Of a stretch of 42,892 nucleotides of DNA, positions 23,681-31,950 are shown piece after piece. The stretch comes from Aquificota bacterium. GTDB taxonomy: Bacteria > Aquificota > Aquificia > Aquificales > Aquificaceae. Each line of letters opens with the position of its first letter. Within the stretch, counting starts at the first letter, position 1. The stretch spans positions 1-42,892 of the forward strand of contig JAADEH010000007.1 in the NCBI GenBank assembly GCA_013153495.1, given 5' to 3'. The notes beneath the pieces were generated by a model. The model had not been told where the DNA came from, ran no database searches, and saw only the letters and a list, made by a program, of their open reading frames with translations. A program made the position numbers and the translations under genes.

Positions 23681-25123
23681 ATGCTTTGGAAAAAAGGTGT
23701 TGGAGAACTTAAAGAACTCATAGAAAAAAGAGAAGTCAAGCCCTCGGAAGTTGTAGAGTCCTTTTTGAAAAGATTTGAAGATACGGAGGAGAAGGTAAAG
23801 GCTTACATAACACCTCTTTACGAGAAAGCCCTCGAGGAAGCTAAGAAACTCGACGACAAATCTCCCCGGGGAAAGCTCTTTGGCATTCCTGTTGCCATAA
23901 AAGACAACATACTAATAAAAGGTGAGAAAACCACCTGTGCCTCCAAGATACTTGAGAACTTCGTTGCTCCTTACGACGCTACGGTGATAGAAAGGCTGAA
24001 GAGGGAAAATGCCCTGTTCGTAGGCAAGACTAATATGGACGAATTCGCCATGGGTTCTTCCACCGAGTATTCAGCCTTCTTTCCTACGAGAAATCCCTGG
24101 GATAGGGACAGGGTGCCCGGTGGCTCTTCGGGAGGTTCTGCCGCAACAGTTGCGGTTATGTCCGCTCCCGCTTCTCTCGGGTCCGACACGGGAGGTTCCA
24201 TAAGACAACCTGCCTCCTTCTGTGGTGTCATAGGCATCAAGCCCACCTACGGCAGAGTGTCCAGATACGGTCTCGTAGCCTTCGCCTCCTCTCTGGACCA
24301 GATAGGAGTGTTTGCGAGGAGAACCGAAGATGTGGCACTCCTCTTAGAGGTAATAAGCGGACACGACAGCAGGGACTCAACCTCAGCGGAAGTTCCCGTC
24401 CCCAACTATGCGGAGGAAATGAAGAAAGACATAAAAGGTCTGAGGATAGGTCTTCCAAGGGAGTTTTTTGAGTTTAACCTCCAGAAGGAGGTAAAGAAAG
24501 CCTTCGACAACTTCGTCAAAGAGCTGGAAGGTCTTGGTTGCCAACTCGAGGAGGTTTCACTCCCCCACGTTAAGTATGCCATTCCCGCTTACTACATAAT
24601 AGCCCCGTCGGAGGCATCTTCCAACCTCGCCCGATACGACGGTGTTAAATACGGATACAGGACGCCCCAATACGAGAACCTGCTCGACATGTATTGCAAA
24701 ACTCGGGACGAGGGTTTCGGGTCGGAGGTAAAGAGGAGGATAATGTTAGGAACCTTTGCCCTCTCCGCAGGCTACTACGACGCCTTCTACCTTAAAGCTC
24801 AGAAGGTAAGGAAGCTCATATACGACGACTTTGCCAAAGCCTTCGAGAAGGTTGACCTGATAGCGGGACCCACGACGCCCACGCTACCCTTCAAGCTGGG
24901 TGAGAGACTCGAAAACCCCATAGAGATGTATCTCTCGGACGTTCTGACCGTTCCCGTTAACCTCGCAGGACTGCCTGGAATTTCCGTTCCGATAGGTTGG
25001 TCCGACGGTCTCCCCGTAGGGGGTCAGCTCATAGGAAAACCCTGGGACGAAGCCACCCTACTTAGGGTCTCCTACGCATGGGAGAGTATCTTTAAACACT
25101 TCGAGAAAGTCCCGCAGATATGA
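23681..25123 (+). CDS. gatA: Glu/Asp-tRNA(Gln/Asn) amidotransferase subunit A
   Basis: Amidase subunit of GatCAB, which converts Glu-tRNA(Gln) and Asp-tRNA(Asn) to the amidated forms. Amidase-signature residues are present: lysine in [10 protein letters not shown], the serine-rich [11 protein letters not shown] and the catalytic-serine segment [16 protein letters not shown]. 480 residues is the normal length. gatB and gatC are not adjacent. The stop overlaps the tsaB start by 4 bp. Confidence 0.97.
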   Translation: MLWKKGVGELKELIEKREVKPSEVVESFLKRFEDTEEKVKAYITPLYEKALEEAKKLDDKSPRGKLFGIPVAIKDNILIKGEKTTCASKILENFVAPYDATVIERLKRENALFVGKTNMDEFAMGSSTEYSAFFPTRNPWDRDRVPGGSSGGSAATVAVMSAPASLGSDTGGSIRQPASFCGVIGIKPTYGRVSRYGLVAFASSLDQIGVFARRTEDVALLLEVISGHDSRDSTSAEVPVPNYAEEMKKDIKGLRIGLPREFFEFNLQKEVKKAFDNFVKELEGLGCQLEEVSLPHVKYAIPAYYIIAPSEASSNLARYDGVKYGYRTPQYENLLDMYCKTRDEGFGSEVKRRIMLGTFALSAGYYDAFYLKAQKVRKLIYDDFAKAFEKVDLIAGPTTPTLPFKLGERLENPIEMYLSDVLTVPVNLAGLPGISVPIGWSDGLPVGGQLIGKPWDEATLLRVSYAWESIFKHFEKVPQI

Positions 25124-25707
25124 GAATACTTTCCCTCGACACCTCCTTCTCCTTCTTTAACTTCTCGATAATAGAAGACGGCAAGGTGTCCCTGATACAC
25201 TACCTCGACACTCAAAAGAAAACCCTCGAAAACCTACCGAAGGTTCTTTCCGACCTATGTATAAGAGTTGAAGAGTTTGACGCCTTTGCGGTGTCCGTAG
25301 GTGTGGGATACCTGACCTCCCTCCGCATAGGTGTTACTTTCGTAAAAACCACCGCATACCTCTTGAAGAAGCCCGTAGTTTCCTACGAGAACCTCCACAT
25401 GCTTTGCAGGTTTACACCCATAGAGGATGTCAGAGTCCCCTTCCTGAAGGTAAGCACCAATCTCTTCTACAGGGTTTTTGATAAGGACCTCTCCGAGGTA
25501 AGGATTTACAGAGGAGAAAACTTAGAGGGAACGGGAATATCCTTGAAGCGGTTTGCGGACTCAAGCCCCCTCGAAAAGAACTTTCTCTATCCCTTCTTCC
25601 CCTTCTCCGCTTACGGAGGGTTGTATGCCCACGAGTTTTTGGAAAAGAAACCCGAAGGAGAAAACCTCTTTGAGATAGAGCCTCTCTACCTAAAACCGCC
25701 TGTCTAA
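25120..25707 (+). CDS. tsaB: tRNA threonylcarbamoyladenosine biosynthesis protein TsaB
   Basis: Partner of TsaD in making t6A37 on ANN-decoding tRNAs. The 195-residue protein has the ASKHA-like N-terminus [22 protein letters not shown] and the segment [27 protein letters not shown], the TsaB version of the conserved G-P-GSFTGLRIG helix, here altered to [11 protein letters not shown]. The family is fast-evolving and this is a diverged member. Coupled to gatA by a 4-bp overlap, and overlapping the small membrane protein gene on the other strand by 4 bp. Confidence 0.8.
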   Translation: MRILSLDTSFSFFNFSIIEDGKVSLIHYLDTQKKTLENLPKVLSDLCIRVEEFDAFAVSVGVGYLTSLRIGVTFVKTTAYLLKKPVVSYENLHMLCRFTPIEDVRVPFLKVSTNLFYRVFDKDLSEVRIYRGENLEGTGISLKRFADSSPLEKNFLYPFFPFSAYGGLYAHEFLEKKPEGENLFEIEPLYLKPPV

Positions 25708-25856
25708 GTAATCTCGTCCTCCCGGTCCGGTTCGCAGGGTGGTGCGGTTTCTTCAATCTTCTCCTGACGGGTAAACAGGAGCGTGAAGCAGAATATGTTC
25801 AACCCAAGTATAAAAGCCCAGGACACTATCATAAAAAGGAAAGCATCGCCGTCCAT
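25704..25856 (-). CDS. Small (50-residue) membrane protein
   Basis: An ORF of 51 codons encoding MDGDAFLFMIVSWAFILGL... then a charged tail rich in E and D. One transmembrane helix spans about residues 5-28, followed by TRQEK as a positive-inside anchor, so the tail is probably cytoplasmic. It sits 3 bp after the second DUF190 gene, giving a four-gene reverse operon, and AAGG lies just before the ATG. The shape recalls single-helix accessory subunits of transporters (MetS-like), but no sequence match can be claimed. A partner of the neighbouring fluoride channel is possible. Confidence 0.6.
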   Translation of the reverse strand: MDGDAFLFMIVSWAFILGLNIFCFTLLFTRQEKIEETAPPCEPDREDEIT

Positions 25857-25859
25857 ACC

Positions 25860-26183
25860 TTAATTGTATCTCACTACCTTAACCTTCTCCGAGGTTATCA
25901 AACATCCTTCAAGGACATCTTTCAGCTCTTCCAGAACTCTACTCAGCTTTTCCTCGCAGTCTATTATCTCTACCACCACCGGCAGGTCCGATGAAACCTT
26001 AAGGAGTTTTTCCTCGTGCAGTTTTGCGGACTTGCCGTATCCGAGTATACCTCTGAAGACCGTAACCCCCGCAACCCCCTTTTCGTGGCATAGTTCTACG
26101 AGAAGTTTGTATAGGGGTTTTCCCTCCGCCCTGTCATCTTCCCGCATAAACATCCTTATCAGGAGAGCTTCCTCACACCTCAC
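25860..26183 (-). CDS. DUF190 (PII-like) protein, second copy
   Basis: 107 residues of the DUF190 family, which has a ferredoxin-like fold related to PII signalling proteins. The family pattern is clear: ALLIRMFMREDDRAEGKPLYKLLVELCHEKG, then GVTVFRGILGYGKSAKLH and DLPVVVEIIDCEEKL. It is paralogous to the protein at 26545-26856. It overlaps crcB by 4 bp (ATGA). Expected to be a trimeric cytosolic regulator; ligand unknown. Confidence 0.88.
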   Translation of the reverse strand: MRCEEALLIRMFMREDDRAEGKPLYKLLVELCHEKGVAGVTVFRGILGYGKSAKLHEEKLLKVSSDLPVVVEIIDCEEKLSRVLEELKDVLEGCLITSEKVKVVRYN

Positions 26184-26554
26184 ACCATCCTCCCGACCAG
26201 GTATCCAAAAAGCGTCAGAGCTATCCCAAGCAGGTTAGTCCCCAACACATAGACCAGAAATAGGAAAACTTCCCCTTCTCTAAGAAGGCTTACGCTCTCG
26301 TAGGAGAAGGTGGAAAAGGTTGTAAGCCCTCCCAAAAGACCCGTTATGAGCATAGCCCGAGCCTCCGGAGACAGGGTAATCTTCTCTACAAGGACCGCAA
26401 AAAATAATCCTATAAGGAAAGCCCCCACCAAGTTAACCGTCAAAGTTCCCAGGGGAAAGTTTATGCCCACCCTATCCTGAACAGCCTTAGACACCAAAAA
26501 CCTCAACACGGAACCGAGCGCACCCCCCAAAGCTACCGCAAGTATCACTCCCAT
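26180..26554 (-). CDS. crcB: Fluoride ion channel CrcB/Fluc
   Basis: A 124-residue, four-helix membrane protein that exports fluoride as an antiparallel dimer. Signatures are GGALGSVLRF near residue 10, GTLTVNLVGAFLIG near 37 and GLLGGLTTFSTFSYE near 74, the last bearing the conserved phenylalanines of the ion path. Gene order is DUF190, crcB, DUF190. There is no room for a fluoride riboswitch in front of the operon. Confidence 0.93.
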   Translation of the reverse strand: MGVILAVALGGALGSVLRFLVSKAVQDRVGINFPLGTLTVNLVGAFLIGLFFAVLVEKITLSPEARAMLITGLLGGLTTFSTFSYESVSLLREGEVFLFLVYVLGTNLLGIALTLFGYLVGRMV

Positions 26555-26856
26555 ATTTCCGCCCTCTCCAGACTAACCAGTCCACCCTTCAAAAACTTAC
26601 CCAGTTTCTCCACTACCTCCATAGCCTTACCTTCCTCCTCCACAAACTCCACCACAACCGGAAGGTCGTAAGACAAAGTCTCTATACCCTCAAAGTGATA
26701 CTCCCCGGTAGTTCCGTATCCCAAAATGCCCTTTAAAACGGTGGCACCCCTCACACCTTCCCTATTAAGGAATTCCACAACAAAGCGGTAAGCAGGTATG
26801 CCCTCCACCCTGTCTCCCTCTTTCAGGAATATGCGAACCAGCACCGACACAGCCAT
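26545..26856 (-). CDS. DUF190 (PII-like) protein, first copy
   Basis: 103 residues of the same family as 25860-26183: VLVRIFLKEGDRVEGIPAYRFVVEFLNREG, then GATVLKGILGYGTTGEYH and DLPVVVEFVEEE. It is the first gene of the crcB operon and overlaps crcB by 10 bp. The ATG at 26856 lies only 2 nt from the -10 box, so the GTG at 26850 (8 nt, as on the facing gene) may be the true leaderless start. Confidence 0.88.
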   Translation of the reverse strand: MAVSVLVRIFLKEGDRVEGIPAYRFVVEFLNREGVRGATVLKGILGYGTTGEYHFEGIETLSYDLPVVVEFVEEEGKAMEVVEKLGKFLKGGLVSLERAEIWE

Positions 26857-26858
26857 CT

Positions 26859-26866
26859 ATTATAAT
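26859..26866. promoter_or_regulatory. Symmetric bidirectional -10 element
   Basis: ATTATAAT is its own reverse complement and contains a perfect TATAAT on each strand (26861-26866 on +, 26864-26859 on -). It lies between the divergent DUF190 and nucleoside phosphorylase genes, whose start codons are only 18 bp apart. The + box ends 8 nt before the ATG at 26875. Confidence 0.55.
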
Positions 26867-26874
26867 TGCGTAGT

Positions 26875-27825
26875 ATGAGGGAACAGCCCTTCCACCCCCC
26901 AGACCTTCCCATAATCAACGGTAGGGTTTATCATCTGAACCTCTCCCCGGAAGAACTTGCACCGGACATAATCATAGTAGGAGACCCCCACAGGGTAAAC
27001 TTCATAGCGGAGAACTTTCTCCTCCAAATTGAGGTAAACAGAGAACATCGTGGATTAAGAACCGTAACGGGTTACACCCGCTGGGGTCAGAGGGTCTCAA
27101 TTACGACCTCCGGAATGGGAACTCCCTCCCTCGAAATAGTCATAAACGAGATAGTCGCCCTTCACGAGATAGACTTTAGAAACCTCAAAAGAAAGGAAAA
27201 TTACCCCACCATCAACATAATCCGTGTGGGAACCTCCGGTGGACTGCAAAGGGATACACAGCTCGGAACCCTGATAATAACAGAGTATGCGGTGGGTCTC
27301 GACAACACCGGACTTTTTTACGACGCTCCACACCCGGACCGGAACTGCTCCAAGTTAGAAGATGTTGTAAAGGACGCCCTTACGGGCGTGATTTCAGAAG
27401 ACTCAAGATTTAAAAACAAAATACATCCCTACGCCTCAAAGGCTCACCCCCAAGTCGTGAAAGCCCTCGAGGAGTCCGCCCTCGAGCTGGGAGTTCCCTT
27501 CAAGAGAGGGATAACCGTTTCCAACTCCGGTTTCTTTGCCAATCAGGGTAGGTCGGTCTCCCGCATACCGCCCACCGTGCCCGACATAGACGTGGTTCTA
27601 TCCCGCACAGACACCCGGGTGGAAAACCTGAAATTTGAAAACATGGAGATGGAGGCAAGTTTTCTCCTCCACTTTATGTTCCCCCTCGGACACAGAGCAG
27701 GGGCAATCTGCCCAATCATAGACAAGAGACCGGAAGAGAAGTTCTTATACAACTACAAAGAGAAGGTTAAAGAGGCTTCGCTCGTAGCTCTCCATGCACT
27801 AAGGAGGCTCAGAGAATGGACATAA
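26875..27825 (+). CDS. Nucleoside phosphorylase, uridine-phosphorylase-like
   Basis: A 316-residue NP-I family enzyme that splits nucleosides with phosphate to base and (deoxy)ribose 1-phosphate. VGDPHRVNFIAENF holds the phosphate-binding G-D-x-x-R, RVGTSGGLQ the second phosphate site, and FENMEMEASFLLH the ribose-binding Met-Glu. It is longer than E. coli Udp (253), as in the larger bacterial/eukaryotic-type uridine phosphorylases. The next gene, deoC, uses deoxyribose 5-phosphate, so the pair is a nucleoside salvage unit. I start at the ATG 26875; an in-frame TTG at 26866 lies in the promoter. Confidence 0.82.
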   Translation: MREQPFHPPDLPIINGRVYHLNLSPEELAPDIIIVGDPHRVNFIAENFLLQIEVNREHRGLRTVTGYTRWGQRVSITTSGMGTPSLEIVINEIVALHEIDFRNLKRKENYPTINIIRVGTSGGLQRDTQLGTLIITEYAVGLDNTGLFYDAPHPDRNCSKLEDVVKDALTGVISEDSRFKNKIHPYASKAHPQVVKALEESALELGVPFKRGITVSNSGFFANQGRSVSRIPPTVPDIDVVLSRTDTRVENLKFENMEMEASFLLHFMFPLGHRAGAICPIIDKRPEEKFLYNYKEKVKEASLVALHALRRLREWT

Positions 27826-28463
27826 GAAAGTTCATAGACAACTCCCTTTTGAAACCCAACGCTTCCGAGGAAGAAGTGGAAAACTTTGTTCGGAAGTCAG
27901 CAGAGATAGGCTTTTATGCGGTGTGCGTAAACCCCTATCACGTCAGGCTGGCACGGGGAACCGCAGGAAAGACCACAGTCGTGTGCTCCGTAGTCGGCTT
28001 CCCCCTCGGACTCAGCACGAAGGAGGTTAAGGTTCACGAAGGTGTCAGAGCCTTGAGCGACGGTGCAGAGGAACTCGACATGGTAATGAACATCTCCGCC
28101 TTCAAAACAAAAAACTACCGCTACGTGGAAGAGGAGATAAAAGCCCTCAAGAGGGAAACGGGTGCGGTTCTGAAGGTAATAATAGAGACCCACTACCTGA
28201 GTGATGAGGAAAAGGTAAAAGCGGTGGAAATATGCGTGGAAGCGGGAGCGGACTTTGTAAAAACCTCAACGGGATTTGCCCCGACGGGAGCAAGGCTTGA
28301 GGATGTCAGGCTCTTAAAAGAAGCAGGCAAGGGAAGAATAAAGGTTAAAGCCTCGGGGGGAATAAGGGACCTCAAGACCGCCCTTGCGATGATAGAAGCG
28401 GGAGCGGACAGGCTCGGAACCAGTAGCGGTTTTGAGATTTACAAAGAGGCAACTGAAAGTTAA
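27816..28463 (+). CDS. deoC: Deoxyribose-phosphate aldolase
   Basis: Class I aldolase that splits 2-deoxyribose 5-phosphate into glyceraldehyde 3-phosphate and acetaldehyde. TIM-barrel motifs: VCVNPYHVRLA, VVGFPLG, ELDMVMNISAFK, LKVIIETHYL, ADFVKTSTGF with the Schiff-base lysine near residue 150, and VKASGGIRD. 215 residues matches thermophile DeoC. It overlaps the phosphorylase gene by 10 bp. The phosphopentomutase that would link the two steps is not in the window. Confidence 0.96.
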   Translation: MDIRKFIDNSLLKPNASEEEVENFVRKSAEIGFYAVCVNPYHVRLARGTAGKTTVVCSVVGFPLGLSTKEVKVHEGVRALSDGAEELDMVMNISAFKTKNYRYVEEEIKALKRETGAVLKVIIETHYLSDEEKVKAVEICVEAGADFVKTSTGFAPTGARLEDVRLLKEAGKGRIKVKASGGIRDLKTALAMIEAGADRLGTSSGFEIYKEATES

Positions 28464-28474
28464 ATTATTTAGCC

Positions 28475-29146
28475 ATGAAGTTCTTAGAAGAGCTTGAGGA
28501 AACGAGAGAGCTTGTTGTTAAGATGGCAAAGCTCGTTCAGGACGCTATAGAGAAGTCCATAAAATCTCTGAACGAGCAAGATGTGGAACTTGCGGAGGAG
28601 ATTATTAAGGGAGACGACGACATAGACTCCCTCGAGGTGGAAATAGAGAGAAGGTGTATCCGAATGGTAGCTCTCTACCAGCCCGAAGCGTCGGACCTTC
28701 GGCTCGTTATGGGTATATACAAGATTGTCTCCGACCTCGAGCGCATGGGGGACGAAGCGGAAAACATAGCGGAGCGTTCCATATTCTTGGCTCAGGAGCC
28801 TCCCCTAAAGCCCTACGTTAACCTCACCCTTATGGCTCAAATGGTGAAAGAAATGGTCAACGATAGCGTAATATCCTTCCTCCAGAGGGACACCATGCTT
28901 GCCAAGAAGATAATAGAGAAGGACGACATGATAGACGAGCTATACCACCAGCTCGAAAGGGAGCTTATAACATACGTTATGGAAGACCCCCGCAACATAA
29001 AGAGGGTCATTCACCTCTCCTTCGTAGCGAGGCACTTTGAAAGGATAGCGGACCATGCGGAGAACATAGCGGAGATGGCTATCTACTGGGCGGAAGGGGA
29101 GATGATAAAGCACCACAGGATAAAAGAAGGCGAAGGTGAAGCGTAA
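28475..29146 (+). CDS. phoU: Phosphate-signalling protein PhoU
   Basis: A 223-residue all-helical protein of two three-helix bundles. The duplicated metal-binding pattern is visible in ERRCIRMVALYQPEASDLRLVMGIYKIVSDLERMGDEAENIAE and again in the second half (RVIHLSFVARHFERIADHAENIAE). PhoU restrains the Pst transporter and PhoR kinase when phosphate is plentiful. No pst gene is here. It overlaps the sensor kinase by 11 bp, so this kinase is its likely partner. Confidence 0.94.
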   Translation: MKFLEELEETRELVVKMAKLVQDAIEKSIKSLNEQDVELAEEIIKGDDDIDSLEVEIERRCIRMVALYQPEASDLRLVMGIYKIVSDLERMGDEAENIAERSIFLAQEPPLKPYVNLTLMAQMVKEMVNDSVISFLQRDTMLAKKIIEKDDMIDELYHQLERELITYVMEDPRNIKRVIHLSFVARHFERIADHAENIAEMAIYWAEGEMIKHHRIKEGEGEA

Positions 29147-30920
29147 GCTTTTTATAGGGTTCCTTCTGCTCGTAGCCCTCGTCCTGATAAATGTAGCCTT
29201 CATAAACAACCTGAAAAATCTACCCTACGCAAACTACTACATACTCCTGCTTGCCATAAACATAGACTTGCTAGCTCTTATACTCATAACCTCCATCATC
29301 CTGCGGAAGATTATCAAGGTGTATCTCGGAAAACACAGAAACCTTTTAAGAAGGAAACTTGCCAACATACTTTTCCTTTACCTGTTCATACCCCTGCTAA
29401 TTCTGAACGTTGCTTCCATATTTGTGGTAATCCAGTCCACCAAAACCTACTTAAGCTCTAAGACCAGAGCACTCTCGAGTTCCGCTGAAAGGGTCTATAG
29501 GAACCTATACTCTTCCGAGCTTGAGAGGATAAACAGGTATAAGAGTGTAGCTCAGGCTCTTTTGGAAGCGGGACTTTTTGAAGAGCTTAACAGGATAGAG
29601 GAGATAGAGAGCGTTATCCGTGTTCCCAAGTGCGAGTATGAGGTTTCCGAAGGTGAGTTCAGCTATACCCTGTGCCTCAAGGTAGGAGAAGAGTATTACA
29701 GGGTGGTCGTTAGCAAGGACCTGAAGCTCATAAGGGACATCTCCGAGTTTGGAGAGCTTGCCTTAGACGTGAGAGCCTTCGTAAAGACCAGAGACATAAT
29801 AACGGGTGTTTTCGTATTCTTCATAGTCTTCATAACCATGCTTACCCTCCTTGCAACCGTGTGGCTCAGTATGCTTGTTGCCAGACACATAAGCGAACCC
29901 ATAGAGAACCTTTCCGAGAAAGCCATGGACATAGCGGAGGGGAACCTCGATGTAAACATAAAGGTGGAAAAGACAGGGGACGAGATAGAGGAGCTATACA
30001 CAGCCTTCATAAAGATGAAGGAAAACCTCAAAAGTATGTATCAGAGACTTAAGTTAGAGAGGGACCTGTTGGAGAGGCTCTTAGACGCACTCCCCGTGGG
30101 AGTTCTCTTTGCAGGCAAGGACGGCAGCATAAAGCTCAACAAAACCTTGGAAAACATGTTCGGTAAGGTGGGAGGAGTTAAAGCTTTGCTCGACAAGGTT
30201 GAAAGGGATAAAAACCTCAGACTCGTTCACATAAGGGGTGCGGACGGGGACATTTACCTGGTAGAAGACATCAGTTCCATAGTTCTTGCGGAAAGGTTCA
30301 AAACCTGGCAGGAAGCGGTCAAAAGGATAGCTCACGAAATAAAGAACCCGCTCACTCCGATAAGGCTCAATCTCGAGAGAATGCAAAGATACGCATCACG
30401 GGGAGAGCTTGACCGTGAAAAGTTTTCGGAACTCGTCCAGCTCATACTCAAGGAGATAAACCGAATAAGCGACCTTATAACCCACTTCAAGCACCTAACA
30501 CCTTCTAAGGAACTCAGGCTCGAGGACATAAGTCTGGGACAGTTCTTGGAGGACATTAAAAAGCTCTACTCCTCCGCAGGGGTGAAGATTGAGGTCAGGG
30601 GAGATAAATTTGTGAAGGCGGACACCTCCCTTCTTAGGGAGGTCTTTTACAACCTCATAAACAACAGCATAGAGTGGGGAGCAACAAGTATAGAAATAGA
30701 GATAGGTGAAGATAAGCTCATTTACAGGGATAACGGGAAAGGTATCAGCTTTCAGGAAGCGGAGCTTATATTTATGCCATACTACTCGAGCAACCCCAAG
30801 GGTATGGGTATAGGAATGGCGGTGGTCAAGAAGATAATAGAGGACCACGGATGGAGTATAAAGGCGGTTCCTTCAAAGGAAGGAGCTTACTTCGTTATAG
30901 ACTTCAAGTCCAGAAACTGA
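29136..30920 (+). CDS. NtrY-type sensor histidine kinase
   Basis: 594 residues. Three hydrophobic segments in the first 105 residues, an extracytoplasmic part to about 225, a fourth segment near 228-253, then HAMP (ISEPIENLSEKAMDIAEGN), a short PAS-like region near 310-380, HisKA with phospho-accepting His400 (RIAHEIKNPLTPIRL), and HATPase_c with NLINNSIEW, RDNGKGIS and GMGIGMAVVKKII. The multi-helix N-terminus and the HEIKNPLTPI variant are of NtrY type. The start is GTG at 29136. No response regulator is adjacent. Pairing with PhoU suggests phosphate or nutrient sensing. Confidence 0.88.
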   Translation: MKRKLFIGFLLLVALVLINVAFINNLKNLPYANYYILLLAINIDLLALILITSIILRKIIKVYLGKHRNLLRRKLANILFLYLFIPLLILNVASIFVVIQSTKTYLSSKTRALSSSAERVYRNLYSSELERINRYKSVAQALLEAGLFEELNRIEEIESVIRVPKCEYEVSEGEFSYTLCLKVGEEYYRVVVSKDLKLIRDISEFGELALDVRAFVKTRDIITGVFVFFIVFITMLTLLATVWLSMLVARHISEPIENLSEKAMDIAEGNLDVNIKVEKTGDEIEELYTAFIKMKENLKSMYQRLKLERDLLERLLDALPVGVLFAGKDGSIKLNKTLENMFGKVGGVKALLDKVERDKNLRLVHIRGADGDIYLVEDISSIVLAERFKTWQEAVKRIAHEIKNPLTPIRLNLERMQRYASRGELDREKFSELVQLILKEINRISDLITHFKHLTPSKELRLEDISLGQFLEDIKKLYSSAGVKIEVRGDKFVKADTSLLREVFYNLINNSIEWGATSIEIEIGEDKLIYRDNGKGISFQEAELIFMPYYSSNPKGMGIGMAVVKKIIEDHGWSIKAVPSKEGAYFVIDFKSRN

Positions 30921-31378
30921 AGAGCCTGGAGTATCAGCGTCAGCTGAGTTTCCCAGATAGTATCAAGCTCCTCAAATACAGCCTCCTCCTGCTCTTCGGG
31001 TGAAAGTCTCTTAAAGGCTTCGGATTTTACACCCCTCTCGTGCATCAGAAGGGGAACGAAGAGCTTCCCTATGGCGTAGAACACGAAAGCAAGCTCTATG
31101 TCGGAGAGAATGGGAAAGCGGTTGAAGGTGTTGAAGGTTTTTACCGCTGCCCAGTTGGTCCATCTCCTTATCTCCTCGTCCTCTACCCTTTTCTCCATAC
31201 CTCCCACATACATGGAACGGACCGCTTTGAGGAGTCTCTCGTCAGGTTCCTCCCCCAAAAGATCTTTAACTTCTTCCCTTATGAGGTCGAGGTCGGACTG
31301 CTCAATTTTGTCGTAATCCTTCAAAAACCTTTCTTTCCAGTTCATGTAGCGGTGGAGTTCCTGAAAGGGTGTTTTCAT
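30887..31378 (-). CDS. Unknown helical protein in the mobB operon
   Basis: 163 residues from the ATG at 31378 (MKTPFQELHRYMNW). I do not recognise the family. It is predicted mostly helical and soluble, acidic and basic in alternation, with one more hydrophobic helix near residues 95-115 (IELAFVFYAIGKLFVPLL). It overlaps the upstream zinc-ribbon gene by 4 bp (ATGA) and its 3' end overlaps the kinase gene by 34 bp. The longer open frame up to 31540 only copies the zinc-ribbon gene in another frame. A dedicated enzyme-maturation chaperone would fit the context, but that is inference. Confidence 0.75.
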   Translation of the reverse strand: MKTPFQELHRYMNWKERFLKDYDKIEQSDLDLIREEVKDLLGEEPDERLLKAVRSMYVGGMEKRVEDEEIRRWTNWAAVKTFNTFNRFPILSDIELAFVFYAIGKLFVPLLMHERGVKSEAFKRLSPEEQEEAVFEELDTIWETQLTLILQALQFLDLKSITK

Positions 31379-31950
31379 CCCGCTTCCTCGGGTTTCGGGA
31401 ACTTGTCGCACACCTCCGCAGGAGGTTCCTTTTCGGGAAACTCTTCCCTGAACTCGTTGTGGTATCCGCATATAGGACACTTTATCTCCACCGCATAACC
31501 CTCGTGGAGGTGCCCAATGTCCCAACCGCACAGGGGACACTCACCTTCCTGAGCCTTTATAACCTCAAATAAGTTCGAACCGTTGGTTACATACTTCTGA
31601 ACGGACTTTACTCTTCTTAGAGCCTTGAGAACCTCGTCGCTGTTCCACTCCGCACCGCACTCGAGACACCTGTATTCGGTGTATCTTCCCTCCTGAAGGA
31701 GCTTTATTATGTCCCTCGAACCACACCTGTCATCTATACAAATCTCACCTATCTCCTTCCTCGAGAGCTTGTCAAGTATCTGGTAGAAGGTTTCCCTGTC
31801 CAGCTCCATCGGAACGTCGTAAGACCTGTATCCACAGCACTCGCAGGTGGCTTCCACCCTCGGATAGGGGTCCGAATACTCGCACACCCTCAGAGCAATC
31901 CTGTGGCAGAAGGGACACAGCTCTCTATGCTCCAAACACTTCATGCTCAT
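31375..31950 (-). CDS. Triple zinc-ribbon protein
   Basis: 191 residues with six cysteine knuckles in three likely zinc ribbons: CPFC with CECC (about 17-39), CIDDRC with CLEC (about 70-98), and CPLC with CPIC (about 137-160). The rest is helical linker. I do not recognise a named family. It sits between mobB and the helical protein, overlapping each by 4 bp, so the three are made together. Roles to consider are metal or cofactor delivery to molybdoenzymes (FdhE also uses cysteine pairs) or nucleic-acid binding. Confidence 0.75.
   Translation of the reverse strand: MSMKCLEHRELCPFCHRIALRVCEYSDPYPRVEATCECCGYRSYDVPMELDRETFYQILDKLSRKEIGEICIDDRCGSRDIIKLLQEGRYTEYRCLECGAEWNSDEVLKALRRVKSVQKYVTNGSNLFEVIKAQEGECPLCGWDIGHLHEGYAVEIKCPICGYHNEFREEFPEKEPPAEVCDKFPKPEEAG

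Noticed and set aside
26857-26874. Fluoride riboswitch before the crcB operon
   Set aside because: The intergenic space is 18 bp and the transcript is predicted leaderless.
31379-31540. 5' extension of the helical protein frame to 31540
   Set aside because: The extension is a frame-shifted reading of the zinc-ribbon gene; the ATG at 31378 forms the usual ATGA overlap.
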